The notes beneath the pieces were generated by a model. That model was not told the origin of the DNA and made no database searches. It worked only from the letters and a program-made list of their open reading frames with translations. DNA of 64,000 nt, taken from NCBI GenBank assembly GCA_002749535.1, contig MZZL01000409.1, positions 550,962-614,961 on the forward strand. The letters run 5' to 3'. This document shows, one piece after another, positions 23,982 to 33,909 of the stretch. How positions within the stretch are numbered: position 1 is the stretch's first letter; the number at the start of each line of letters is the position of its first letter. Origin of the DNA: Apophysomyces variabilis (taxonomy: Eukaryota > Mucoromycota > Mucoromycetes > Mucorales > Mucoraceae). The translations under genes and the position numbers were made by a program.

Positions 23982-25274
23982 ATGCCTGATTCAGAGACGT
24001 ACAGCACCAACAATCCTTTTCGTTTACCTAGACACTCGTCTGACAGATTATGCAAAGTTATCCGATTACTTTGGCCATATCTAACCAAAAAAGACCAAAT
24101 CCAATGCGCCAATATCAATTCCATATGTCACCGTTACATGTCTCCTGCCATTTGGCACCATCCCACATTCCATGACGGTCGCATACACGATGCACTCCAT
24201 TTATTCAATCGCTTCATCGATCTGCTTCCAGATCTAACTTTTGTTCGTCCATTTATATATGAACTAGATTTTTCTGGGATAGAAGAGTCGCTGTATGACC
24301 GGGCCCATCCTTATTTCTTTCGACATCTAGTATGGTTCACCCCCAATCTCAGGAAGCTGACCATGCGTAAGGTCTCCTTCTTTGGTCCGGCCTCTTTACG
24401 AGGGCTTCCTTCGGATCATAGTTGGCGTTTGTCAAATTTACGGGAGCTCGACCTTGCTTATGCTGAGCACATTACAGACCATCTGCTGGTGACACTGGCG
24501 ACTGCGCTTCCCAATTTGCAGCGGCTCCGACTGGATGGCATCAACACCGATGTGGATAAGGGCGTCGCTGCTTTTGCCTATCAATCGGACAAACTTCGAT
24601 CGATTTCCTTACGTGAATGTGGCGTGCAAGATACAGGCCTTACGGCGTTAGCCAAATTTCGTAAAATTGAACTGAAAGAATTGGATCTCGCAGGGTGTAG
24701 AAAGATAACTACGGCAGGTCTGGCTATAGTGGGCAAATACAATATCAAGCTGCATTATCTCAGCCTGGCAAGAACGCCTTGCGATGCAGAGACGCTTGTG
24801 GGTTTTCGGATAGGTCTCGCCAATTATTTACAGTATCTTGATATCTCTGGCTGCAAACTGCTTGATCGGGAATCGGACCGTGTGGCACGTTGTTTGAGTG
24901 CAGCCAAACTTGTTCACCTGGTGGTTTCGATGGCCGTCGCAAAGGCACTCGTGCGACTCAACCAGGACCAACTCATTCCGAGCGTCTCCAGTTATCCTTT
25001 GGCATTTCTTGAGGTGGATAGTTTACCGGAACACACACCCATGGTATTCTTGGACCAGTTGATTCAGGTGTTTCCTCAGGTCAAGCAGATCACCTTGCAT
25101 CGCGACTATTATGAATCGGACTTTATGGGTGGTTATCTTTCGGGCGACACCGCTGCTGCCCAGGAGGAAATCACAGAGTCGGCCGTGGAAAAGTTCAATC
25201 ATCGACAACGGGTGCTAGTCGTTCTAGCCAATAAACGCGAGAAGATCGAAGACCTTGGAATCCACGCCTGGTAG
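23982..25274 (+). CDS. F-box-like leucine-rich repeat protein (AMN1-type)
   Basis: A single uninterrupted 430-codon frame, unusual here because most neighbours have introns. Residues ~15-60 (KVIRLLWPYLTKKDQIQCA, then MSPAIWHHPTF) resemble an F-box. Residues ~120-320 carry cysteine-containing LRRs: NLRELDLAYAEHITDHLL, NLQRLRLDG, LRSISLRECGVQDTGL, LKELDLAGCRKITTAGL, LQYLDISGCKLLD. This layout suggests a substrate receptor for an SCF ubiquitin ligase or an AMN1-like regulator; the target is unknown. It shares a 109-bp divergent promoter with the SFR1-like gene. Confidence 0.85.
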   Translation: MPDSETYSTNNPFRLPRHSSDRLCKVIRLLWPYLTKKDQIQCANINSICHRYMSPAIWHHPTFHDGRIHDALHLFNRFIDLLPDLTFVRPFIYELDFSGIEESLYDRAHPYFFRHLVWFTPNLRKLTMRKVSFFGPASLRGLPSDHSWRLSNLRELDLAYAEHITDHLLVTLATALPNLQRLRLDGINTDVDKGVAAFAYQSDKLRSISLRECGVQDTGLTALAKFRKIELKELDLAGCRKITTAGLAIVGKYNIKLHYLSLARTPCDAETLVGFRIGLANYLQYLDISGCKLLDRESDRVARCLSAAKLVHLVVSMAVAKALVRLNQDQLIPSVSSYPLAFLEVDSLPEHTPMVFLDQLIQVFPQVKQITLHRDYYESDFMGGYLSGDTAAAQEEITESAVEKFNHRQRVLVVLANKREKIEDLGIHAW

Positions 25275-25337
25275 CGGTGATTCAATTAGAAAAATCGTCA
25301 CGTAAATTTTTTCTTTCTGTTTCCGTTGGTTTGGGGC

Positions 25338-25345
25338 TATAAAAG
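25338..25345 (+). promoter_or_regulatory. TATA box of the snoRNA host unit
   Basis: TATAAAAG sits 64 bp after the LRR stop codon and about 100 bp before the first GTGAGT donor, followed by a pyrimidine-rich stretch. The position fits a Pol II core promoter for the non-coding unit that follows. Confidence 0.6.
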
Positions 25346-25520
25346 TCGCCCATTTTTCCCTTCCATACCGAACGATTTTATTTCTCTCTTTCTTTCCCTT
25401 TTACTCGCTCTTTCTTTGTTCTCCCTGCTTTATTGCAGGTGAGTCATTAAAAGCCAACGAGGCCTCGAAAGAAAAAAATGTAAGTGTTTTTTCCATCCCA
25501 TTTCTTCCTATTTTCTCTTT

Positions 25521-25633
25521 GGGCATGATGAAATTGTTATTTTCGTCTTCATCTTTTCTTATCGACCATGGTGAAACAACCCGCCATGCTTCGCTGAGCA
25601 TGGTTGATACTTGCCAGTATATTTTCCTGACCC
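25521..25633 (+). ncRNA. Candidate C/D-box snoRNA in host intron 1
   Basis: C box ATGATGA at 25525-25531 and D box CTGA at 25627-25630, flanked by a weak terminal stem (GGG/CCC). Inside is a 7-bp hairpin (CCATGCT/AGCATGG) whose loop contains a possible D' CTGA. It occupies the position of snR190 next to U14 in yeast, but I cannot match its sequence to snR190. The spacing of about 100 nt is at the upper end for the class. Confidence 0.45.
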
Positions 25634-25830
25634 ATCCCAAGCATTTTCTTTTTGTTTTTTCGTGACTGTTCTGGAATAGTGGAGTCTGACTTCTTTTTTT
25701 CCTATTTGACAGTGGTACAATTCCTTGGAGATATGCCAATGCTTTTCTTTTACGCGTATTGACGCGTGAGAGAGGTTATGGGAGCGAGTACAAAGAAGAC
25801 AGGTGAGTTTTTTTCCCTTTTTCTTAGTGG

Positions 25831-25932
25831 GGGGGACCGTTGATGATGTAAATCCCGTGTTCGCAGTTTCCTCTGGAAGAGACTTTTGTCTCAATGTCGG
25901 ACAAACACTTCCTTGGATGTCTGAGGTTCCCC
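25831..25932 (+). ncRNA. U14 snoRNA (SNORD14), copy 1
   Basis: C box TGATGA (25841-25846) and D box CTGA (25921-25924) enclose the two U14 landmarks: TTCGCAGTTTCC (domain A) and CCTTGGATGTCTGA (domain B with D box), both complementary to 18S rRNA in known U14. A GC-rich terminal stem (GGGGACC with GGTTCCCC) brings the boxes together. U14 is needed for early 18S processing and guides one 2'-O-methylation. It lies in an intron of the host unit. Confidence 0.93.
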
Positions 25933-26080
25933 AGATATTTTCAGTTTTATGAATTTATTTACTTACTTTACTATATTATATAGACTTTCATTACTGTTTG
26001 CTTCCTACCAGGTTGTTGCGGTTTTTGGATGTTTGTTTTGTTATTTAAAAATAAAAATAAAAGGTGGGTTTGATTTCAAT

Positions 26081-26180
26081 TATCCCATGTGATGATGTAA
26101 ATCCCGTGTTCGCAGTTTCCTCTGTAAGAGACTTTGTCTCGGTGTCGGCAAAACACTTCCTTGGATGTCTGATGGGATAT
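26081..26180 (+). ncRNA. U14 snoRNA (SNORD14), copy 2
   Basis: A second U14 copy, 249 nt downstream of the first and about 90% identical between boxes: TGATGA (26090-26095) to CTGA (26169-26172), with the same domain A and B sequences. Its terminal stem is different and perfect (TATCCCAT with ATGGGATA), so the two copies keep pairing with unrelated flanks. This argues that both are processed and functional. Confidence 0.93.
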
Positions 26181-26606
26181 CATTATACATCAGGATTGTA
26201 TCACTGATATTATTGTTTAGTTTATTGCATCTAGACATGCATAGACGTTCAAGCAAACTATGGCCCTATTTACATGGTATGTAATCTTTTATTATGGGGA
26301 AGGGAAACTTTGGTGACAACAGGATGAGAAAAAACAACACAAACATCAGGAAGAGCCGGCTTAGAGTCACGCTAAAAATTTGCGGTGGCTTATGCTGATA
26401 CGTGTTTGAACGAAAGAACTGACATAAACAATGGGTCTTCACTTGGAGTTTGGGAAGCATGCAACTTGACGTTTGTCTAATGATCTCATTTTTATTTTAC
26501 AGGTAAGTCGATCAAGTTAGGCTTAGGACCTTTTTTTCTCGGTTCAAATAAAAAACAAAGGTTTGGCAAATGAAATTCTTTTTTATTCTATGGTTTGCGA
26601 ACGTTA

Positions 26607-26740
26607 TGGAGAGATTGCTTTCTGTGATGAATTCTTTTTTACTGGCACCTCTTGTTTGAGCTCACTTCCGTTGTATTAACAACCGGAGTGGACGATGCGC
26701 ACAACCCCAAGTAAACTTTCTGAGAAACGCAATCTCTCCA
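26607..26740 (+). ncRNA. C/D-box snoRNA candidate with long terminal stem
   Basis: C box TGATGA (26625-26630) and D box CTGA (26720-26723) are closed by a long stem: TGGAGAGATTGC pairs perfectly with GCAATCTCTCCA, continued by TTTC/GAAA with a single bulged C. An internal imperfect hairpin (CACTTCCGTTG with CAACCGGAGTG) is also visible. The last ~18 nt before the D box would be the guide. It lies in the last proposed intron of the host unit. I cannot name the snoRNA or its target. Confidence 0.7.
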
Positions 26741-26780
26741 TAAAAACCTTTTTTTTAGTGAGGTAGTTTTTTTTTGACAG

Positions 26781-27221
26781 TTGAAAAAGAATAAACAGTG
26801 GGATAAAATACTTTAATTTTGGGGAAATTGTGTCAAAGAGGTGTGTGTAGTATTAAGCGCAATAGTAAACGAGGTCAAGCCATTACAAGTAGTTGTGTTA
26901 TGGGCACGTTGAATTGATGGATGCTGAAAAGCTGCTCCATAGCGTGAGAGTTAGACCTTCAGAGTTTGTCCATCGAAGCTTTACTATACACAGATGCAGA
27001 ACCCTATAGCTTAGTTGTGGATAATGCACTGATCCAAGCCCGAACTGCACTGATAACGGTTCAAACTCAACCGTCTATGTATACTTTCTTTTTTCAGCAT
27101 AAATCAGTTAGTTAGGCCAGAGCTTTTAATAACTAACGTTTTTTTATTTTAAAAGAATAAGAATATCGAAATAAAAAAGAAGAATAAGAATTATTCCAAA
27201 ATGGTTGTACATTTTTTTAAC
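26781..27221. other. Intergenic, no supported gene
   Basis: About 440 bp, AT-rich, between the snoRNA host unit and the alpha-tubulin stop codon; it should hold both 3' ends. Confidence 0.5.
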
Positions 27222-28903
27222 TTAGTATTCTGTCTCCATTTCCGAATCGTCCAGCGTATCACCAGCTACCTCTTCATAGTCCTTTTCCAATGCTGCCAAA
27301 TCCTCACGGGCTTCGGAAAATTCGCCCTCCTCCATACCCTCACCAACATACCAATGAACAAAAGCGCGCTTGGCATACATCAAGTCGAATTTGTGATTGA
27401 GACGAGACCATGCTTCAGCGATAGCCGTGGTATTGCTCAACATACAAACTGCTCTTTGGACCTTGGCAAGATCTCCTCCCTGGACAGCAGTAGGTGGCTG
27501 GTTATTGATACCGATCTTAAAGCCTGTTGGGCACCAGTCGACAAACTGAATAGTTTGCTTTGTCCTAATGGCTGCGATCGCGGCATTGGTGTCCTTTGGC
27601 ACGACATCACCTCGATACAACATACAACAAGCCATGTACTTGCCATTGCGAGGGTCACATTTCACCATTTGGTTATTCGGTTCGAAACAGGCGTAAGTAA
27701 TCTCAGGTACGGACAACTGCTCATGGTATGCCTTGGCCGCCGAAATAATGGGTGCATAAGTCACCAACGGGAAGTGGATACGAGGGTATGGGACTTTTGT
27801 TTGTTTCGTGTTTATCGTTAACAACCCGTATAATCAAGCGCTCAAAATATAGTCCACTTACCCAAGTTGGTCTGAAACTCGCTGAGATCCACATTCAGAG
27901 ACCCATCGAAACGTAGCGAGGCTGTAATGGATGAGACTACTTGTGCAATTAAGCGATTCAGGTTGCTATAGGTCGGACGTTCAATGTCAAGGTTACGGCG
28001 GCAGATGTCGTAGATAGCTTCGTTATCGACCATGAACGACACATCTGCGTGTTCCAGCGTGGTATGTGTTGTCAGGATCGAGTTGTATGGTTCAACAACA
28101 GCTGTTGAAACCTGGGGTGCAGGATAGACCGAGAATTCCAGCTTGGATTTCTTGCCGTAATCCACTGACAGGCGTTCCATCAACAACGCACCAAAACCAG
28201 AGCCAGTACCACCTCCGAAAGAATGGAAGACCAAGAAGCCTTGAAGACCGCCGCAGTTTTCGACGAGCAGTCGCACACGGTTCAACACGCTGTCGACCAT
28301 TTCTTTTCCAACTGTGTAATGACCTCGAGCATAATTGTTGGCAGCGTCTTCCTTTCCAGTAATCAATTGTTCTAGAAAAGGTCGCGGAAGGTCAAACCAG
28401 GTTTCCTCATGTCACACAAGAAAAAAAGACTCACCTGGGTGGAACAATTGACGGTAAGGGCCTGTGCGTACTTCGTCAATCACAGTGGGTTCCAAATCAA
28501 CCATGACTGTACGCGGAACGTATTTTCCAGCTGAAGTTTGCGAAAAGAACGTCTCGAAGCTTGTGACATTTGGATAAGTTTTATGGTGCGTTTTGTGTTT
28601 TTGATTGATGGAGGAAATTTGCAAATCAGAATCTGGATGTCAATCAGCCTAATGCTTACGAGTTGTCGTTGATCTCTACTCCTTCCGGAAGTCGTCCGTC
28701 TGGATTGATTCCGTGCTCAAGACAATACTATCTTTCTTTATGAATCGAGAATGAAGAACTGATTAAGCAATTACTTACCAATTCCCAACAGGCATTACCA
28801 ATCTGGACACCGGCTTGCCCTACAAGAAGTTGCATTAACGCCAATACATCGTATTAAACAGAAATAATGACAAACCAACGTGAAGGGAAATGATTTCTCT
28901 CAT
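27222..28903 (-). CDS. TUB1: Alpha-tubulin
   Basis: GTP-binding subunit of the microtubule heterodimer. Six exons (28903-28876, 28819-28779, 28727-28660, 28559-28435, 28371-27862, 27793-27222) give 447 residues, the normal length. Landmarks: [30 protein letters not shown], the GTP loop GGGTGSG, and [22 protein letters not shown] sequence (here [29 protein letters not shown]). The acidic tail ends MET-EY, so the C-terminal tyrosine is kept. Introns cluster in the first 120 codons, as in many fungal tubulin genes. TUB1 is used in the generic fungal sense; paralogues may exist elsewhere. Confidence 0.97.
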
Positions 28904-29336
28904 TGTGGCAGTAATAAAACCAAAAAAAAAGTGCAGAAAGGCAGCAGAATTCACAACGAATCGCTTTTATTGCTTCCCGGATTTGGGAATCTGGAACCGT
29001 CACGCGGCACTTTTCCAAGAGGTCTATTTGCGCGCTTTTTCTCTCTTTGAAGGCAACCAAGTGTTTGTAGCATCTCTATTAATCCAATATTAAATGATTG
29101 ATCATTCAATGCGCAGAGACTTATTGAACCATCAAGTTTGAGGAGGGAGCAGTGTGTAGTCGTATCGTGTCATGTCATATATATCTTGTGGAACCACTGT
29201 CCATGGTCATCATTCACTGCTCGTTCTCAGATGTGCAACTTCGCGCATATCAAATAAAATTCCTTTCTTTTTCTTACTGTCTGTTTGCACTCGGTTTCTT
29301 TGTGTTATTATCTCAACCAATAACCTCAACAAACAG

Positions 29337-29714
29337 CTAGTGAATATGCAACACCAAGAATGGGGTAACTCTCTTTGTGTAATACGGTCTGTATGCATTG
29401 TGACAAAGGATGATCAACTGATTGAGCAACAAGGTCAGTAACTGCAGCAAAAATTGACTTTCACCCTGGTTTCCCCTGAACATTTTTGCATTCGTTTCTA
29501 GTTCGTCAACGTGTCTTACAATGAGTGAAGACAAAAAGTCCATGTCCATCTGATAGCCTTGGTCATTAAGAATTCCATAGATTTGTGATTTTGCAAGCGA
29601 AAATAAACGGCATTCAGTATCAAGGTTATAGGGATAAGCTTGTTTGTGTCCAAGTACCTTACCTTCTATCTCACATGCCTTCTTAGTTTTGGAGGTAGAG
29701 ATCGACAATGTCAA
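29337..29714 (-). CDS. Possible small helical (histone-fold-like?) protein, model incomplete
   Basis: A minus-strand frame with a protein-like core: LDTECRLFSLAKSQIYGIL, then YQMDMDFLSSLIVRHVDELE and TNAKMF. The spacing of short helix, long helix and short helix resembles histone-fold proteins such as CENP-S/MHF1 or TAF8 type, but I cannot confirm it. No good ATG is seen (the frame opens with TTG), so at least one upstream exon is probably missing, perhaps using the acceptor-like CTCTAG just 5' of the frame. The 3' part becomes hydrophobic and may be intron. Confidence 0.25.
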   Translation of the reverse strand: MTLSISTSKTKKACEIEGKVLGHKQAYPYNLDTECRLFSLAKSQIYGILNDQGYQMDMDFLSSLIVRHVDELETNAKMFRGNQGESQFLLQLLTLLLNQLIILCHNAYRPYYTKRVTPFLVLHIH

Positions 29715-30254
29715 CTAGAGATGGGATACGAAAACGTCAGAGGGAGAAAGGAGCGAAAAAGGGGTGGGGACGTTGAGGAAACGCGTGAAGACGAGGCAAT
29801 TTCGCGTAGTTTAAGACTGCCCCTTTTTTATTGTTACGATAAGAATTTTGAGCTTGGCGTTTTTAGCTGGCATCAACTTCCCCCTTTTTCCTGGTGATCA
29901 TCCCTTGAGATTTCATTACTTCATCCATGCTCGTTTTATCTTTTGAAGGGGAAAAGACAGGTATGCTCATTCTCCGACTTTTCTGTAACTCATTGTTCTT
30001 CGAATAGTAAGTGTCTGACCGGGATGGTACGTCTTATATTTAAGGGGAATGTGATCAGAGAGTTGCTATCGAAACGAATGGATGAAGTTTGCTGTCATGT
30101 TAACCTAGTGATACTAAGCTTCGGCAATGAAAAGCCTTGGTCTCTTTGACAGCAGAATGAGGAAAAGGGTGGAGAAGCTATTTTTATGCTTTCTATTTTG
30201 GCATCGTTTTCTATTTTCTTCCTCTTTGTCACCCTTTACTTTCACTCATTACCC

Positions 30255-32482
30255 ATGGCCCTTTTACATAATGTTGTCCATCGCATAATTAAGTCTGGCT
30301 TTCTCTTACTGTTCGTGCAGTTTATTCAAGCTCAAGAATCATGTCAGGGTCCCACAAACTATTCTGACTTTTCTGCCATCAACATACACAATAACATATA
30401 TCTTGCCGGTGGAAGCCGGGTAAAACAAAAAAATGGATCGGTTCGACATAACCCACGATCTGATCCTTCGCAATTTCTTCCTACGTAGACTACAGACATT
30501 TGGTCATTAGATTTGGATAATGGACTGGATATAACCAGCTGTTTGCCTTGGACTACTGCTCATTCTTCAGAATCCGTCCCAGTTCAGTTTCAGCCGTTCT
30601 TTTACGGTGTCGGTTTTCGATGTGCAGGAGAGAATATTTGTGTACAAGCTGGCGATAGTATGAGCGGTCAAATGGAGCGCATGGCCTTATACAATACTTC
30701 AGGCAGCTGGACAGTTCGTAAGTTCGCGTCTTTTATTCATTATCTTTTTCCTCCCTCCCTTATCCCCTGAAATGCAGCAACATTATACGGTAAATCCCCT
30801 ACGAAACGATCCCAGATGTCCGCCACACTCAATGAAACCACAGGCCAAGTGTGGTTTTATGGCGGTCGAATGACACAGGCAGAATGGAATGCTGGACAAG
30901 AAGCTTATGTGAGTTTTCTATCATTGCCTTCTTTGTGGGCTTACGCATAAAGTTCCCTTTAGTATAATGAGTTTTACAGCTTCGATATCTCCTCATTTAC
31001 ATGGAACTGGCCTGAGGTTCAATATGTATGGGGTCAAAGACCAGCCCGGTTTGGACACACTGCAAATATGATGTAGGATCGGTGCTTTTTTGGATCCGTC
31101 ATCTCCTATCTGACAATTAAACCGCAAACCGCTTTAGCCAAAATCGGTTATTTATCTTAGGTGGCAAAACTGCAGTGGTTAACGTCACAGACAATTCTTG
31201 GATCGTCAACACTGCAGACTTCCAGAGTGTGTTGGGTTCGTATCTTTATGTTTATCGATTTCAACTTTATGGATTATGATATCTAAACGGATCATTTCAT
31301 TTAGTGTTTGATACGGAGACTAAAAAGGGTGTAAGCATGGCTACCATTGGTGATATTCCGCCAGCCAGGTTAAGGTATGATTATTGTGAAATATGTCTTC
31401 AAATCCAAATAACCGGAAACTATACAGTTTTTCAGCCACAACGGGTGAGTATTTCTGCGGTTACGATTAAAGAATCTTGTAGCTCATTCGCATATTTGAA
31501 ATAAGCACCTGATGGAAAATCGATTGTGATATTTGGCGGCCAGAATGCGATGGATACGCAAATATTTGATGCGGCTCGTGACATTTACGTACTAGACACC
31601 TGTACTCTGACATGGTCCAAAAAGAATACAGGTGGTACCTTACCTAGCGCCCGCGTTGGGCACCAGGCAGTTACCTACAGAAACTACATGCTGGTCATGA
31701 TGGGTAAATTTTATTTCTGAAAGAAAATAATAGGTAGCAACTAACAAAATCTGTTGCTTCATGCAGGATTCATAGATTATAACAAACAATATGGACGAAC
31801 TTATACCGACACTGTGAATGTACTGGATATGTCCACATGGAATTGGGTAGACAAAATACCACGACAAGACATGCCAGCTATTATGACCAATCCTGGTTGT
31901 CGGTTTGAGTTTCCGAACATGCCTACTGACAATGGTGGCGATAATAACAATGGAAATAACGTTGGGTTGCCATATGATCCTACCGTGATATCCAACCCAG
32001 GCAATTCAGAAGAAGCTAAAATTAAAGGGTTCAGCATCGGCTTTGGATTGCTAGCCGTGATCGGAGGTCTTTCAGCGGGTCTGATATTTTATGTCCGACG
32101 GTTACGGAAAAATGAAAGTATGCCGAATCCTCGATGGATTCCGGGTAGCTTTACACGATCCAAATCAGATAACGTAGTCACTTCAAAGAAACCAGTGGAA
32201 GAAAATGGGCATCCGCTTTTTGTGTATAGCGGTGGCGAAAGTGGAGACACCAGAGATGGAGATACTCAAACGCACAAGACAAACGATCAGGTTCAATGGC
32301 AAGAGGATGTTCAACAGGACAAAGAATATCCCAACGACAGTCGGAACATGACCAAGCATCTTGAGATCTGGGACCGGTTACGGGGATTAAGTCAAACCGG
32401 GTCGAACGGCAATCATGCGCCAAGTGGAACTGTCCATCGGAGCGGTCCAGCGCAAGGTTATGCGAAATTAGAAGATGTATAG
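30255..32482 (+). CDS. Kelch-repeat type I membrane protein
   Basis: Nine exons (30255-30419, 30489-30717, 30778-30908, 30963-31072, 31138-31235, 31305-31374, a 17-nt micro-exon 31428-31444, 31506-31703, 31767-32482) give 577 residues. Order: signal peptide (SGFLLLFVQFIQAQ), about six kelch blades (NNIYLAGG, TDIWSLDLDN, VWFYGG, FYSFDISSFTWNW with PARFGHTA, NRLFILGG, PPARLSFSATT, SIVIFGGQ with DIYVLDTCTLTW and PSARVGHQAV, NVLDMSTWNWV), an Asn-rich linker, one membrane helix (GFGLLAVIGGLSAGLIFYV), then a ~115-residue cytoplasmic tail. The outside propeller probably binds a ligand or wall component. Kelch membrane proteins of this plan are common in early-diverging fungi; no function is assigned. 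Confidence 0.9.
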
Positions 32483-32538
32483 TTGACATATGTTTGTTAT
32501 CTTTTATTCTTTGATTCCGAATTTTCCATCTTCCTTAT

Positions 32539-33909
32539 TCAAAGATAATAAGGTCCAGATTTTCCCGCCACCTCTTCCCATGCATTTTCCAATACACTTA
32601 ATACCTCGTCCGGTAAAGGGCCCTTAGTGGTATACCCCAAGTTTGCCGATATCTCTTTATAGGACGAGCCACCAATAATGATACCTAAAATAATACAGAT
32701 CCATAAATTTGCTCATGTGCTTTGCGGGGATTTCATTTTTTACCGTCTCCACGCCTAGGATTCAGTTTTGAATGATAAACTATCCATCGCATCGCTGCCT
32801 CAAAGGCAGTCATGTCATGTTTCTCCACTGTTCTATGGATTTTGCTGAGGGCATCAAAATATGTTTCGTTCCAATATCGGGCGCGATACCTGAAAAAAAA
32901 AGACAGAATGAAACAAAGGTTTACTCCTCTCATGGATAGAGTATATCCATGTCAGGATAACTTTATCTCTGATTTACATTTGGCCAACCGGTGTATCTGG
33001 GTCAAATTGGGAGCCCGTAGGCACTTTGGCTGTAAAGGATAATGATGGGTCCAGCAAACCACCCACAAGCGGGCTGTAAGCGTAAAATCGGATATTGAAT
33101 CGATCCAGAGCAGGAAACAGATCCAGTTCAGCAGTGCGAGAGAGAACATTGTACATGCCTTCGTAAACAGTTGGTACTACCCAACCTCGTTGCTTTGCTA
33201 TCATGTAGATCTCGACGACTTGATGAGTCGCAAAATTGGATAATCCAAACTAATGATGGTTCCAGCAACACAATTTTAAGTTTATGCATCATGATTTTCT
33301 GTTCAAGAACATCGGATATACCTCATCAAACATGTCTTCCTCGTACAACTGTTGAATCCCTGCCATCGTCTCTTCAAACGGCGTGGCTATGTCCTTTAAA
33401 AGAAACAATAATAAGCCAGGACAATCCAACACAGAACACAAAGATGAAGAACAGAAAAGGAATGAATAAAATGGAGCGTTCCGATAGCAAGACGTACCGG
33501 GGCATGTAGATATAGGATTGGAACCTTGGAGACTCCAAGAGCTTTCAGAGATGCCTGAACTGTCTCTCTTAGTTTCTCAGGTCGATGGTCTCCTGGCTGC
33601 ATAGGGATGATTTTCGTTGAGACATTGAACTTGGTTGGTGCCCCCAGCTCACGGAGAACCTCCTCAGAAGTTCCCGCGGCATACACTCGTGCAGTGTCTA
33701 ATTCGTTCGTTTGTTCGGTTTTTATTGTTTAATGCTTTCTTTTTTACTGTATCCCATCACTAACCGATGTCAGTATAGCCATAGCTCGCAAAGGTATCCA
33801 TGATAGCCTGTATCTCTGCTTTGTCTGTGATCCGCGAGTGGACACCAGCTTTGCCCATCACGGCAGTGCTGTTCTTCTGGTAAGCTGCTAGCAGCCTTAA
33901 ACAATGCAT
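32539..33909 (-). CDS. Aldo/keto reductase, AKR7 (aflatoxin aldehyde reductase) type
   Basis: NADPH-dependent aldehyde reductase of the cytosol. Six exons (33909-33765, 33697-33498, 33393-33322, 33249-32978, 32889-32744, 32684-32539) give 326 residues. Landmarks: DTARVYAAGTSEEVL with the catalytic Tyr, KFNVSTKI with the catalytic Lys, the LHAPD block, FGLSNFATHQVVEIY, YAYSPLVGGLL and the cofactor-binding IIIGGSS. These are arranged as in AKR7A proteins (TARVY, SPLAGGLL). The ATG at 33909 was chosen to keep the STAVMGKAG strand; a later ATG at 33858 would cut it. The N-terminus is therefore the least certain part. It converges on the kelch gene, 56 bp apart. Confidence 0.9.

Larger units (their letters stand above)
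25370..26800 (+). ncRNA. Non-coding multi-intron snoRNA host transcript
   Basis: No credible protein frame exists here, yet consensus splice sites are dense: donors at 25439, 25803, 26064, 26277 and 26503, acceptors ending at 25712, 26011, 26220, 26502 and 26780. The proposed exons are short (about 50-90 nt) and non-coding; four of the five introns hold a C/D-box RNA candidate (two of them U14). This matches the 'gas5/UHG' plan, in which spliced exons are by-products and introns yield snoRNAs. Transcript ends are estimates: start after the TATA box at 25338, end not defined. Acceptor 26502 and donor 26503 abut with no exon between them. Confidence 0.65.

Noticed and set aside
25439..26800. 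Protein-coding gene in the snoRNA host interval
   Set aside because: Frames such as 25401-25739 and 25559-25894 on the minus strand overlap U14 and splice signals and show no family.
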